From the NCBI GenBank assembly GCA_944989445.1, contig CALYLW010000558.1, forward strand, positions 1 to 64,000: a DNA stretch of 64,000 nucleotides, written 5' to 3'. The translations under genes and the position numbers were made by a program. This DNA is from Ampullaceana balthica. Its lineage: Eukaryota > Mollusca > Gastropoda > Lymnaeidae. Below, piece after piece: positions 1 through 12,131 of the stretch (positions within the stretch are counted from its first letter, which is position 1; each line of letters opens with the position of its first letter). Below the pieces are notes generated by a model. It did no database searches and was not told the DNA's origin. It worked only from the letters and a program-made list of their open reading frames with translations.

Positions 1-345
1 AACCATTTACACCACTATCTATGTACCCACTATCTATGTACCCACTATCTATGTACCCACTATCTATGTACCCACTATCTATGTACCCACTATCTATGTA
101 CCCACTATCTATGTACCCACTATCTATGTACCCACTATCTATGTACCCACTATCTATGTACCCACTATCTATGTACCCACTGTCTATGTACCCACTATCT
201 ATGTACCCACTATCTATGTACCCACTATCTACGTACCCACTATCTATGTACCCACTATCTACGTACCCACTATCTATGTACCCACTATCTATGTACCCAC
301 TATCTATGTACCCACTATCTATGTACCCACGATCTATATACAAAC
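1..345. repeat. 15-bp minisatellite at the window edge
   Basis: About 22 head-to-tail copies of a 15-bp unit (CTATCTATGTACCCA) run from the left edge to about 345, with only a few single-base variants. The unit is a multiple of three and has no stop in one frame, so it gives a spurious open frame of repeated Met-Tyr-Pro-Leu-Ser. The array may continue beyond the window. Confidence 0.95.
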
Positions 346-365
346 TCTACGTCCAACACTTGTAA

Positions 366-1618
366 TAGGTTAGAACATTGGTTCCCTTGACAATTTATCT
401 ACTGTGGATATTTACCCAAGGTACCTCACAAACTGAGACAAGCGATGGATCGAATAGATCGTTCTTAATCATTTAATGTTTACCAAAATGTCAAAAATTA
501 GATGGCCTCATTTCTTATGATGTATTGCTCTAATGTACAACTGTCTCAAGGACGTGGATCAAAGAGTCTGATTTGCTAAGCGTCATAAGGTATAGTTGTC
601 AGAGAATCAAGAGTCTAAAGACGTGGTAAATATGAGGAAATTTCACAACATACGGGCTTCTGATGGTATGTGTCATAATCTTATGTTTCAGTTGTGTGAG
701 ATCGGTGGAAGGTAGTGATCAATGAATGTTACTTCCTCTGATTATTTAATCGAGCAGGTACCTACTACCAACCCCGTATAACATTCAGCTTATAATACAG
801 AAATACAAACTAAAACCTCATTACTTATTCCTAATACTGGCTAGCTGTAAAATATATCCAGCAATATTAGATTAGACATGGATTCGTCTAAGAAATGTTA
901 ATCTTATTACGAAACTGAGGAGTATTATTTTTAGATATTTCTATGGCATTTTAGCTCCTGTACCTGTTTCTTTCTTGTGTCGTTTTTTTTCCTTTCGAAA
1001 TTAACAAGCGAAAAAAACTGAGTAATCTCCCTCAAGCCACTGATCACAATTGACAAGTTTCACGACACATAAATCTACCAATGAGATTATGGGCGAGAAT
1101 TTACGAGAATCATCCATTATGTGAAACTTACCAAGGAGTTTGAAGAAAACCGGGGAGGCATCGAGGTTTTGGAGTGGCTTGATGCTTGTTTTGTCGCTCG
1201 CCTGCCCCTGGCCCTATCATTCTTACGGTTTTATATCTCGGGGCCCCATACCGTGGCAGTCCATCAAATGTGATATGACGGCAACTGCTTGCAGCACCAG
1301 ATTCCTCACGCCACGCTACTAATCTGCACTGAAACTAGAGCGAAACTGAAGTATCTCAGTCCAAATACAGATTTCCGGCATTTTAAACGGGTAACGTCCC
1401 CTCGTAATATATGGCTTATGTCCCGCGTTTTGTCTGGGGTTTCTTGTTTTGTTCTGTAATTATAATATTATTTGAGGCTGCGATATTTGTATTTGAATTT
1501 CAATATAGAGTGGCACGCATTGTACACGTAACTTCTTTGAAAATTTTTGTTAAATTTCTCTGCATTCTTTTAAAATTTTATAAAGTAGATAAACAATTCT
1601 AAAAGTTTTCTTGATATA
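366..1618. other. Intergenic stretch with nothing recognised
   Basis: This is AT-rich single-copy-looking sequence. The short open frames at 1140-1322 and 1411-1602 show no family resemblance, no convincing splice structure and no repeats. I see no gene here. Confidence 0.5.
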
Positions 1619-2379
1619 CAGTGATACCTTGAGATACGACTTTAATTCGTTCCGTAACCTTGCTCGTATGTCAAATTGCTCGTATCTCAAAGCAATTTTC
1701 CCCATTGAAATTAATTGAAATGCCATTAATACCCTAATTGTTTTTGTTACGTGTTTTTAATCAGAGAAATGTATTTACAAATGACAAATAAGGTATAAAA
1801 ACATAATAAAAGAGAATGTAAAGCAAAAAAATGGTTTTATAAAGTGTATATACATATTTGTAATTTGGTCACTTAAATGTAACTTACACACAACTTAATG
1901 CTACTGTATGCTTAATTTTAGTCATTGCTTTTCTCTCCACTGGTCTTTGCCTTTTTCGCCGGATTCAAAAAGAAGGGGAAAAAACTGTACAAGGTGTTTT
2001 GTTTCTTCCTCCCTTTCAGAATACTGCGGAAATGAGTTAGGCAAGTGTCATTAAATAGCTCCGATGCACGATCAGTTGCAACTTTTACGGGGTGTTTCTT
2101 TTCCACGAACTGTGAAACTCTCTCCCACATTCCCAAGATCTCTTTTATCTCACTTGTAGAGATAACCTCCTCCACCTCTGGCTCTTCCTCAAAACCAATT
2201 TCTTGCAGAAACCCCGAATGCTGCTGTGAATGTAACTTTTGTAAGTCATCGGTCGTCAGTTCCTGAGAGTGCTCGTATCTCAAATTTCGCTCGTATTTCA
2301 AAACAAAACTTCGCTTGCTCGACAGCTCGTATCTCAAATTACTCGTATGTCAGGGCACTCGTATCTCAAGGTACCACTG
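1619..2379 (-). mobile_element. Deleted Tigger (pogo/Tc1-mariner) transposon
   Basis: The element is bounded by inverted repeats: CAGTGATACCTTGAGATACG at the left and the complement of CAGTGGTACCTTGAGATACG at the right. A TA dinucleotide flanks each end (1617-1618 and 2380-2381), the target duplication expected of the Tc1/mariner superfamily. Inside, on the minus strand, an open frame at 1918-2337 resembles the C-terminal tail of Tigger/TIGD1-type transposases. It has an acidic stretch, then TSEIKEILGMWERVSQFVEK, then NDTCLTHFRSILKGRKKQ. The DDE catalytic core and DNA-binding domains are missing, so this is a 761-bp internally deleted, non-autonomous copy. Confidence 0.85.
1918..2337 (-). pseudogene. 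Tigger transposase C-terminal fragment
   Basis: A 139-residue open frame lies inside the Tigger element. Its first residues are a translation of the repeated terminal motif and are not ancestral protein. From about residue 60 it matches my recollection of the TIGD1/Jerky-like tail: an EEEPEVEEV acidic patch, a MWERVSQFVEKKHP helix and the NDTCLTHFRSILKGR motif before a basic end. No catalytic aspartates are present. It is a transposase remnant and cannot act alone. Confidence 0.75.
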
Positions 2380-2381
2380 TA

Positions 2382-3438
2382 TACAATAATTTGGAAAGAG
2401 TTGGGGGTAGGGGGTAGTGTCACGTGTGATTAACATGATTTGTGACGTAAGGTCACGTGAATAATAAACGCGGGAAGAAAGGAGCATTCCCATTGGTTAA
2501 AAGGGTTGGGCGAGCAGTTGTCAGTGGAGACTGTGGAGTTCCGTAGTGAAAGGACGGAATGTGTGTGTGCCTCAAGATTTCCATGTTGTATAACCTCAAT
2601 ATACTTATTGTACAAAAGTATAAATATTAAAGTTGTTTAATTGAAACAAGTTCTTCAGTGGATTATATGTATTGAGAGAACGCCTACAAAAAGAGTTACA
2701 TATAAAAAGTTAACAGATACAGGTAGCTCATCTTATCTGCAGTTATTCCAGAGTATAATCTGCTCAACAACGGAGTTTGTTGCCTTAAAAATACAATTAA
2801 ATCCTGTTTTTGTGTTTCTTTAAAGTCGATTCCGATGTAGATATATATCTTGGCAATGTAGCCACAGTAATGTTTCCAGTGTAGCCCTAGATATGTTTAG
2901 TTTAGCCTCATATGTGCTCCTTAATTAAACGACTTTTTTTTAATGCAATCATTTTTTTTTGGGGGGGGGGCGTGGTGGGGTTGTTGTGCGATAAAAAGGT
3001 GCGATCAGACGGAGTAGATGGGGAAGGCTCTCCTCGCCATCCAAATAGCTATGTGGATTATTTCTAGCTGCTATCATAGTTTGATTAACAAGATGTTGAC
3101 GTCATGATACTACATAGATCGCGAGACCTTCTCACACATACACGCACACATACACAAACATTACACACACTCAAATACACATACGCACATCTATACATAC
3201 CTAACTACCTTTAGAATATCATTGTCATGTTTATTTATCTTTTACTTTTAATGTGTTTGTTGTATTTGTCTTAACTTGTTCAATGACCTGTTTACCGTTT
3301 ATTTCTGTTGACGCCTCCCCGTACAATTCAATGGTGATTTCCTGTTAACGTTAAAGTTGCTCTTACCTTTCTTGTGTTGCTAGGAACCGTTTAAATTTTA
3401 AACTATATCCCTCGGAGTTGAGTTTTTACAATAATAAT
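2382..3438. other. Intergenic stretch, unassigned
   Basis: This holds a G-rich tract at 2401-2418, a run of G near 2960-2970 and a CA-rich microsatellite region at 3136-3190. The stretch 2415-2640 has an LTR-like feel but I could not find paired termini. No gene is supported. Confidence 0.4.
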
Positions 3439-3787
3439 TAGGGACCAACCGGAAATCGCTACGGACATTAGCCCCGGCCGGATATCGGGTTATTCGGAAC
3501 TATTCGCCTCGGAAAATAGTGCCCACGCAAATAGCCAAATATCTTTTAAAAATACCTTAAAAATACACTTTTGGAATTCAATAAATATCAAGATTAGTAT
3601 ACATTATACATACATATTTAAAAAAAAATCAAATGTTACCTAATTATACAAATTAATAATTTGAAATTATAAAGATATAAAGTTAATAAACTAATTTTCT
3701 ACGACAATTTCGTGTTTACATCTAGCGATTAGCGCCACGCGCCATATTTATTTCTGGCCATAATATCATTGCATGTAGAGTGTAGAC

Positions 3788-6700
3788 CAGTGGTTCTCAA
3801 ACCGCCCACTTTCCAGTAAAAATATTACTCAGTGCCCCCCCCCCGAATTTTTTTTATTCTAACACAGAAATAGGCAAACTACGATCCGCGGGCCACATGC
3901 CGCTAGTCAGAGTATATTATTCGGCCCGTAGGCATGTACATGTGATCTTGTGTCATGTTAATTTTCTTTGCTTATATATTTTATTTATTTTTATATTATT
4001 TCCAGCATTTTATTTGAATCTAGAGATATATAATCGGTTTTATGGCTTCAGAATCATTAGTCATTAATTGTTAACATACCTGTTCGAAACTACATTTCAG
4101 CTCAACCGGAATTGACTTTTGTTTACGATATACATTTCGAACGGTTTTGAAAATTTTGATTTCAAAAGCAAATAGACGTTGATTTAACAATGAGTGCTAC
4201 AAAGAAAGTAAGATTGAGGACGAATGTCTTTTTAAATGACGAATTAACTGTTAAATATAGATTCACGAGCGTTGGGAGAAAAGCAGCCTGCTTGCTGTGT
4301 CGTGAATGTGTAAGCGTCTTTAATGAGTGCGACTTAAAAAGATACCACCAAACAAAACGTTTGTGCTTCGGGCACAATTTAACGAACCAAGAGAGAAAAG
4401 GGAAATGCAAGAAGTTTGTTTTAATAATTTAAAGAAGCAGCAAATGTTTTCACCAAAAGTCTTAAATACAAGATGCTGCAACCAAACCCAGTTTAGAGAT
4501 ATCTCATAAGATCGTAAAACGGAACAAGCCTTTTTCTGACAGTGAATTTATCAAGAAATGCTTGACATATGCAGCAAGTGTTATGTGTCCAGAACAGAAA
4601 GCATAATTTGACACCATTTCTTTATCAAGGGAACTGTAGTCAGACGTTTTGAAAAAATAAGTGACAATTTGATGCACCATAATCGAGATGCCAGCAAAGA
4701 CTTTTTTGGTACTATCGCATTGGATTATGTACCAATGTATAGGAACAGCACAATTGTTGTTATTTATACGGGAATACATCCTCGTTTCGAGCCTAACGAA
4801 GAATTACTCTGTGTTGAGGCACTCAAAGACATAATTACAGGCCAGTATGTATTCCATATTGTAGAGAACTGTGTTGAAATAACTGGGTTGGTGTGGAACA
4901 AGATGGCCAGTGTAATAACCGATGGAGCGCGAGCTTTAACTGGAGAAAGTAGTATGAACAATAAAATTAAAGAATATCAGCCTGACCACACACTCTTACC
5001 TCTCCACTGTGGCAACCATCAAGAAAGTCTGTGTAAGGCTGTGTTGAATTTCAAGCAGTTGTTAATATGATAAACTTTGTAAAAACCAGAGAACTTAATC
5101 ACATGTGTTAAAAGCACTGTTAGAAGATTTGAGTATTATATTATCTACCAAGGCAGTGTCCTCTGGCTGAGCCTGGGCAAGTTATTGAGGCGAGTATGAG
5201 ATCTCAATAAAGAAATAGTTATGTTGCCGGAGATGAAGGGTTTTGTTTGTGATTTTGTTCCATAGTTAATGAAGAATGGAAGTCAGACTTCATGTTTGCC
5301 ATTAACATTATGGAAAATTTGAATGAACTGAATATAAAACTTCAGGGAAAAGGCTTGTTTGCACATGAAATTTTTGTGTATGTTAAATCATTTCAGACAA
5401 AACTCTCACTGTTCTCCAGGCAAGCTGGTGAAAACAGGTTTTGCCATTTCCCTTTGCTAAAACAAAAAACCGTTTCTTGTAAAATGGCTGACAAGTACAA
5501 TGCTCGGTTGGATGCCTTTGCTATAGAATTTGAAAGGAGGTTCCAAGACGACAAGAACCTGGAACCACTCTTCAATATCCTCAATTCGCAATTTAGTGCA
5601 GAAGCTGATTCAGCCCCAGAGGATATACTGTTAGAACTGCTTAACTTAAAAGCAGATTATGACCTGAAGGAGAAGTTCAAGTTAGTGTTTCTGCATGATT
5701 TTTTTTTCTTTTTTTTTCTAGGTGCGGCGTTTCCACACTTTAAAAAAACTTTGCTGTCAAACATTTGCCACTATTTAGGTCCACATACATCTGTGAGCAA
5801 GCTTTTTCTTGTATGAAAATAAATAAGTATAAGAACCGATCGATGTTGACAGACTGCAATTTGAATGCATTCATTCGAATAATAACCAGCAACCTGGTTC
5901 CACAATTCAAGAATAGTTCAACACACACACACAAATTCGAAATCATATAAATGAGACGATGAACCTGGTTTGCTGCTACGAATTTAGAAATACTCGGCTT
6001 TATTTTCGTCAGCAGTAATCTTAAGTAACCACGATTGACTATTTGCATTTTTTTTAAAAAATTAGTTGCCGCGCTGAATCTACTTTCCACTAAATATGGT
6101 GAAGGAAATGTAATTAAGAAATTTTAAATTATAGCATATACTTCAGGATCTCCTTTTCCAGCCAGAATTGTTAAAACTAATTTCATTATTTTTAGCTACT
6201 TTTTGGAATAAGTTTGCAAATATTTATCAAATAATAGTTCTTAGCTAATGTGTTCTTCCTTTGTGAACCGCACGATTGGCAAAAGTAAAGCTTCATTTCT
6301 TGACAAAGTTGACTCCTTAAGTTGAATAGATGTATCTTCAACACCTTGAGCCTTTTCATCTGTTCTGATTTGAACAGTTTTATTGCTAAACGAATTTTTC
6401 ATGATAATATCAGATACTTGCTTATGTACCACAGTCCCTATTAATTCACTTATAGCGGTATAACTTGTTCTTTACCAATAGTTTGAGATTTACCCGATTT
6501 GGCAATCAATAACGAAATATTGTAAGAGGCAAGGAAGCCATTGCCATCTTGTGTGGTTGCTGTTGAAAAGAGTTTTGTCAAAGTCAGTTGTTTGATAAAT
6601 TTCTATTTTAGTGTTTGAAAAGTATATAAGTCCTTTTTTTTATCCCCGTTAATTTTATTTCAAATGTTCCTGCAGTCTGGAAGTGCGCAATTTCACATAT

Positions 6701-6933
6701 AAAAAAACCCAACTAAATGCAAATGCGGTAACCAAACCAATGTCCAAAACGTTTCTTAAATTATGAGCAGAATGCATAAAGCATATTTTCTAAATGTTCT
6801 CTTCTTTTTTTATACTTTCACCGCCCCCTTACAGTTATTCACCGCCCCCCAAATTGACCCGTGGCCTTCACCGCCCCCCTGGATCGCTTCAGCGCCCACA
6901 AGGGGGTGGTAGCGCCCACTTTGAGAATCACGG
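3788..6933 (+). mobile_element. Nested hAT transposon with broken transposase
   Basis: The left end is CAGTGGTTCTCAAACCGCCC and the right end is the complement of CCGTGATTCTCAAAGTGGGC. A perfect 8-bp target duplication, GTGTAGAC, lies at 3780-3787 and 6934-6941. The interior carries plus-strand pieces of a ZBED/GTF2IRD2-type hAT transposase spread over several frames. The element sits inside an older hAT-like copy, so the insertion order is clear. Frameshifts and stops show that it is dead. Confidence 0.9.
4190..5950 (+). pseudogene. hAT transposase pseudogene (ZBED/GTF2IRD2-like)
   Basis: Successive plus-strand fragments line up in the order of a hAT transposase. At 4190-4432 there is a BED-finger-like start with CLLCRECVSVFNECDLKRYH. 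At 4669-5070 there is a catalytic-core segment with ASVITDGARALTGESS and LPLHCGNHQESLCKAVL. At 5292-5816 there is an INIMENLNELNIKLQGKG segment. At 5765-5950, in another frame, the dimerisation region has STYICEQAFSCMKINKYKNR. The reading frame changes between pieces, so no full product is possible. Confidence 0.8.
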
Positions 6934-7276
6934 GTGTAGACGGTTGTATAGTAAACAATAAAAAATACAGTCAATTATAATTTAATAAACCAAATTGAAT
7001 GCCTGAAATATTATTTTTTTTTGTTAGAAAATGTGAAAGCTAAATACAAGGCGGTTATGGTTTTGCAAAATAAAGCAACCGCTAATCGTTTTCAAAATTT
7101 CGATTTTCGTTTAACAACCCTAGTACTCGGTTCGTACCCGGATCCGGAAAATAGTACATCTAACTACTAGGATTTGGTACCAGGTAGAAAATGTCTACCC
7201 AGTTGGTCCCTAATAATAATAATAACTAGAGATAACCCGCCAAAAATGACGAATATTTTTTGGTTCAAACAGCACT

Positions 7277-7415
7277 ATAAAACAAAATCGATCGCAGTGT
7301 CACCTAACAGCACTACATCCATACAGAAAACGGGAATTAATAACATAAGTAACTTATCCGTGTTTGATAAATACGAAATATTAAAATTGCTGAAATGTAC
7401 ACAAAGTATTTCATA
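7277..7415. repeat. Tandem duplicated segment, first copy (left part)
   Basis: This stretch closely matches about 9927-10068. Shared landmarks are ATCGATCGCAGTG, CATCCATACAGA, ACTTATCCGTGTTTGATAAA and GTACACAAAGTATTTCATA. Its continuation resumes at 9824 on the far side of the hAT element at 7416-9823. That element therefore jumped into one copy of an existing tandem duplication of about 230 bp. Confidence 0.75.
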
Positions 7416-9823
7416 CAGTGGCGTAGCTAGAACTTTTGCCCGCCGGGGGCGGTCTCCAATTTGCCGCCCTTTTTAGGGGCCGTCCATAAATGACGTCACG
7501 AACCTGGGGGGGGGGATTAGTCACACATTTCTGACGATTTGTGACGAGAAGGTGTGTTTAAGAAATTTCACGTCACGTCAAAACGTGCAAATTTAAATAT
7601 AAATCTCCACTTAACTATTTGATTACTGACACTTTATTTAATGACGTTTATGTAAAATCCATTTTACCATATTAGAGTGCAGCTTTACACTAAAAACATA
7701 CTTAAATGACAAAAATATGATTTTAAACATGCTCATTTTCAAACAGAAAATACGGCTTTTATGGGGGATTGGGGAGGGGGGAAAAGCTTTGTGATGTCTT
7801 ATTGAAGAAGTGGTCTAAGTTTTTGTGACGACGTGTGACGAGGGGGGGGGGTGAAAAATCAGTCATTATCGCTTGACGTCATTTATGGCCGGCCAGTTTG
7901 TTGATTATAGTATGGTTTTTATAAATTAATAAACATGAATAAACAATTGTAATTGAAACGAAATAAAGGTGGGGAACATGTTTACCATTGCATGCCATAT
8001 TTATGTAAGCAGTAATAAAAGAGGCCGCATAAGATTATTTACCTATAAATACAAAATTTATAAAATACACACACAAAAATAAAACAATTACCAATCTCTA
8101 TTCTTCTATTTTGTATTATAAATAAATGATTTTTTTATTTACAAACTAAGAAATTGTATACATTAGTATGTAAACATATTTATACATTTACTTTCCTAAC
8201 TTTCATAATAGAAAAATCGTGTATTATGCAATCAAAATTAAAATTGTCTGCAATATCTTGTTCTATGGACTATGGACAGTATTGCAAGATTTTGTTGTCT
8301 TTAATCGCTCATTGTGGAACGACGATAATTTTTTATCAACTTCAGTTTGGAGAAGCTCCTTTCATAACTAGCGACACTGATAGCAATAGTTGAAAAAATT
8401 CATAGCAAAATTACAATGTTGGGTAAAGAATTTTCCAATCTATACTGTTGAATAAATTTTAATAGATCAAGGAGGCCTTTTCCCGCGTTTTTCTAACATA
8501 ATGCCTCTTCTTGTAGTGTAGGTACAGCCATAAAAACCTAAATCATTTTTCTTTCCATATGGAACTGTTCTTTATCAATGTCAATAAAGTAATTAATTTG
8601 ATGTTCAAATGCTTCATTTTGTAGGTTACATGGTATTAAATACGAATATTTTCTTGCAAGGACATGCAACTCATCAAAGCGTTATTTATTTTCTTTTATA
8701 ATTCCATCCATGGATAAAAACATTTCTCAATGTACTTCTTTTTCTAAAGATATAACAACGTCTTTTTAATTTTCCCCACTCATATTTATTTTCCTAACTC
8801 CGCGTTCAGTTGTTATCTCCACCTCTTCACACATTGTTTGGCTGATATAAAATCTTTTTTCTATTAGCACATCTCTTTGTTCCATGCAATGGGTTTAAAT
8901 TAATTAAAAAAATTACGGGTTCCCATAAATTGAGATAACATAGAACAGAAAAAGATTTCATTGAATTGAGTAAAATTCCAGCATCTGATCTCGTTTTACT
9001 AGTTACTTCTTCAGACGTCAATTTTTCCAAGACGATTGAAATTTTAAAGTACTGGTATGTCTTTTTTCGAAATTATCTATGCCTTTTGTAGTGTTTATTA
9101 ACGGAGAAATTTGAATATTTTCATATTCTTATCATAATTCTTAATGATTTTCCTTAAAATAGACGAATTCAACTTATTTACACATTACTTTAATAAATTG
9201 GATATGCGTAACATTTTTAATGAATAACCGCATTTTAATGAAAAACACTAATTATTTGCGCTACTTTAATGCAATAAAAGCAAAATAAATTAAATTTTTA
9301 ATAACTTACCTTGCCTTACAATAATTTTCTGTAAACTGAAACAGCAATATAAATGACTACTTGCAAGTTAAACACAATATTTGAACCACCATGTCATGTA
9401 GGTACGTGTTCGCGCATCATTCTGCGAATGTCAAAATTCCACGTAAAAACTGTCGTGGCGATAATAATAGCACATATTATTCGGCCCAGCGATAATGTGT
9501 TTTTTTTGGGTACTTTTCTTATAAAAGAGTCATCTTTGACTCATAGTTTTCCAAACAAATCGATACCTTTTTTGAGCGATTTAAATTTTTGAACGGTTTT
9601 GCGTAGTTATAATATCCACTACGTAATTTTAAAAAAATGTGCGAATCCGTTAATTAAGACTCGAAATTACAAATATTTTTGTTTCACCTTGGTTTTCCCC
9701 CTTCAAAAGAAAAAGGGCGGTTGTCGGAAATGGTTGTACTTTTCAAATGCCCACAAATGCCGCCCCCTTAATGAGTGCCGCCCGGAGCGGACCGCCCCCA
9801 CCGTCCCCCTAGCTACGCCACTG
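7416..9823 (-). mobile_element. hAT transposon, CAGTGGCGTAGC family
   Basis: The termini are CAGTGGCGTAGCTAGAAC and the complement of CAGTGGCGTAGCTAGGGG. A perfect 8-bp target duplication, ATTTCATA, lies at 7408-7415 and 9824-9831. On the minus strand, 8827-9030 encodes KTRSDAGILLNSMKSF, CYLNLWEPVIFLINLN and nearby pieces, which resemble the ZMYM1-like branch of hAT transposases. No intact frame remains. A PIF/Harbinger-like MITE (7476-7896) is nested near the left end. The element at 33029-36300 belongs to the same terminal family. Confidence 0.88.
7476..7896. mobile_element. PIF/Harbinger-like MITE, copy A
   Basis: It starts GGGGCCGTCCATAAATGACG and ends with the decayed complement TGACGTCATTTATGGCCGG. 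The interior has G-runs and GTGACGAG motifs. It is about 421 bp with no coding capacity. It is the same subfamily as the copy at 34524-34948. Copies B, C and D have clean 3-bp target duplications; here the right end has drifted. It is nested inside the hAT element at 7416. Confidence 0.75.
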
Positions 9824-10240
9824 ATTTCATAATAATTATAAATCCTCAAATCCTATTTTTACATCGTTCCCTTTTCAAAAATTTAAATATAAGCTAAAAC
9901 ATAGAGGTCATATAATATTTTTATACAAAATCTATCGCAGCGCCACCTAACTTACATCCATACAGACAACGGGAATCAATATACATAATTTACATAATTA
10001 ACTTATCCGTGTTTGATAAATGCGAAATATTAAACTTGCTGAAATGTACACAAAGTATTTCATAATAATTATAAATCCTCAAATCCTATTTTTACATCGT
10101 TCCCTTTTCAAAAATTAAAATATAAGCTAAAACAATGACGTCATATAATATTTTTATACAAAATCGATCGCAGCGCCACTAACAGCATTATAATTACATA
10201 CATACATACATACATACAGACGACGGGCATTTTGTATATT
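9824..10240. repeat. Tandem duplication, remaining copies
   Basis: From 9832 the sequence ATAATTATAAATCCTCAAAT onward completes the first copy interrupted by the hAT. A second copy spans about 9927-10157, and a third, truncated copy starts at about 10158 with AAATCGATCGCAGCGCC. The unit is about 230 bp. A short run of CATA repeats follows at 10196-10216. I see no coding content. Confidence 0.7.
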
Positions 10241-10242
10241 GA

Positions 10243-10320
10243 TAATTTGATTATTTAAATAGCACAGTACCCCAGCAAACAACTGGGCTCACAGCGCTTT
10301 ACACAAAAGTAGTAAAACAC
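10243..10320 (-). mobile_element. LINE/SINE 3' tail fragment
   Basis: Read on the minus strand this contains GTAAAGCGCTGTGAGCCCAG, then GCTGGGGTACTGTGCTATTT. It is the same tail as at the end of the LINE fragment at 16697-17054 and at 35955-36010. A stem of the type GCGCTGTGAGCCCAG followed by a tATAGCGC-like box is a common 3' end of invertebrate LINEs and of SINEs that borrow their tail. Only the tail is visible. Confidence 0.6.
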
Positions 10321-10465
10321 ATAATTATCAATTATTCAATGTAAAATATTCATATCCTAAATACAACATATATTGGCATTACAGTGGATATGACCTAATA
10401 TTAAAGAAATGTTTGTTGTTAAATTGATTATTTGTTGTTTTATGACGTGTCAGAGTTGTCATTAA

Positions 10466-10741
10466 GGGGCCGTCCATAAAGTACATCACGCTCCAGAGGG
10501 GGGAGGGGATATTAAGAAAGTGTGACAGTTTGTGACAGGGGGGAGGGGGGTCCGGCCATGTTTGACGTCATGGTATTTTCTATTAAATTTTGATTATTTT
10601 GTTAATAAAAACACATTTTTTGTTCGAAAGTGTGACGTACTTTAGGGGGGGGTCCGAGATTTGTGACAGTTTGTGACAGGGGGGAGAGGGGGGGGGGTAA
10701 AAATGGTCAAAAATAGCGTGACGTACTTTAAGGACGGCCCC
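10466..10741. mobile_element. PIF/Harbinger-like MITE, copy B
   Basis: The inverted ends GGGGCCGTCCATAAAGTAC and GTACTTTAAGGACGGCCCC are flanked by a 3-bp TAA duplication (10463-10465 and 10742-10744). It is 276 bp and carries GTGACAGTTTGTGACAGGGG twice. It is the same short subfamily as copy C at 23704. Confidence 0.85.
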
Positions 10742-10744
10742 TAA

Positions 10745-11296
10745 TTCATTGTGTGAGTATTATGTATGACAATCGTGTATGCTATGTTTGGTCAATAACG
10801 ATAACTTTCGTGACTGGTGTACAATTAACTCAAATATTTACCTTATTTATGTCAACGTATTAAAATATGTGAATATATAATTGTAAACTTATGTATATGT
10901 GGGCTTATAATTGTTATCTTATGTATTTTATTATAAAATTGTTGTTTTTTGTACTTTTTTGACGTAAAATTATAGACATAAAAAGTATGTGATCGTAAAA
11001 TTGCTATTTTTATATATGTAATTAGACACATTTTCGGAAGGGTACTATATCCGAATAAGGTTTTTATTAAGATAACAATATGTATGTACAAAATTGTTGG
11101 CACATGCTATATCGCTTTCATTATATTAGACCTGTCATCGGAATGAATTAAAGACGTTTTCGGTTACTTTAAATCACCAACGCTGTTTTAATTTTTTCCC
11201 AACAATTTTCGAACAAATTTCTTTAGCTTTGGCTGTAGCAGGAGCTCCGATAATTTTGTTATGTCTAAGTAAATAAAAACTTTCGTTTAACTAGAT
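10745..11296. other. Intergenic AT-rich stretch
   Basis: I see no gene, clear repeat or transposon end here. It lies downstream (3' side) of the Met/Gly-rich secreted gene, beyond its likely poly(A) signal. Confidence 0.4.
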
Positions 11297-11375
11297 CAGG
11301 GATCGCCAAACTACGGCCCGCGTGTCGCATCTGGCCCGCGATACCATTCCATCCGGCCCGCCACAGGTACTTGAA
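11297..11375. mobile_element. hAT-like terminal fragment (CAGGGATCGCCAAACTACGG)
   Basis: The sequence CAGGGATCGCCAAACTACGG followed by several GGCCCGC motifs is the typical end of Charlie-like hAT elements. An oppositely oriented relative lies at 12680-12764. The 8 bp outside the two ends do not match (AACTAGAT versus GGAATGTA), so they are not shown to be the two ends of one insertion. Confidence 0.55.
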
Positions 11376-11668
11376 AGATAATGATGGAACTAATATGGCA
11401 CATGATACGTTTTCATACAATTTAAATATTAAATTAAAAATTTTATACCACCACACGCGTGGGAAATCCCGACTTTTGTGTCTAAAAATCTATTTTATTT
11501 AGATTATTATCTGTGCACATGTCCACACTAGGTCTGATGTAACTATCATTTTTTTATAAAGCTCACCTTATGTGATAACTTTTTAGCTAATAAATAATAA
11601 TTAGACGTACAAATTGCATGAAATACATGAAATCAGCAAGACTATTTCAAGATTTAATTATCAAACAT

Positions 11669-11674
11669 TTTATT
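11669..11674 (-). terminator. Candidate poly(A) signal of the Met/Gly-rich gene
   Basis: The minus-strand hexamer AATAAA lies about 460 nt downstream of the TAA stop of the secreted Met/Gly-rich gene. The sequence is AT-rich, so chance occurrence is likely. This is only a candidate. Confidence 0.3.
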
Positions 11675-12131
11675 GGCACTAGACGCTTTCATACAAAAAC
11701 AATCAAACATTATAAGAGATAATTACAAGTTTTTCATTTGTTGAAAATATTTCTTTCTGGACATTTGAAAGTGAATTAAATTAACATCTTTAATCCTAAT
11801 AAAATAAATTGTTGTTGTTGTTTTTTTTCTCTTTACTGTTTATGTATTCCATTGTTTAGTAAAATAATTTTTCAAAATATTCATTGATGTTTAATCTTCG
11901 TAGTAATTCTTATTTAAAGTTTTGAAAGTACTCAAAGACGTGTAAGTGTATCGCTCGCATCCCTGCAAAGGTTGTTGACACCGAGAGCAGCAGATAGTGA
12001 CAGCGGAGTTCCTGAGGTCTCAATGAGATGATTTTGGGCAATGGTTTGTATCGATCTTATGCAACATTTCAATGCCAGTGTTGGGAATACATGGGACCTG
12101 GGTTTAAGGATTATATCAAACAGCAACAGCT

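Larger units (their letters stand above)
3439..7212. mobile_element. hAT-like element (TAGGGACCAAC ends), split by a younger hAT
   Basis: The termini are TAGGGACCAACCGG at the left and the complement of TAGGGACCAACTGG at the right. An identical 8-bp target duplication, ATAATAAT, lies at 3431-3438 and 7213-7220, as expected for the hAT superfamily. The flanks are A/T-simple, so the duplication alone would be weak evidence. Without the 3.1-kb element nested inside, the original was only about 630 bp and had no coding capacity, so it was a MITE-like copy. Confidence 0.75.

Noticed and set aside
21..365. Open frame of repeated MYPLS
   Set aside because: Product of a 15-bp tandem repeat; it ends as soon as the repeat ends.
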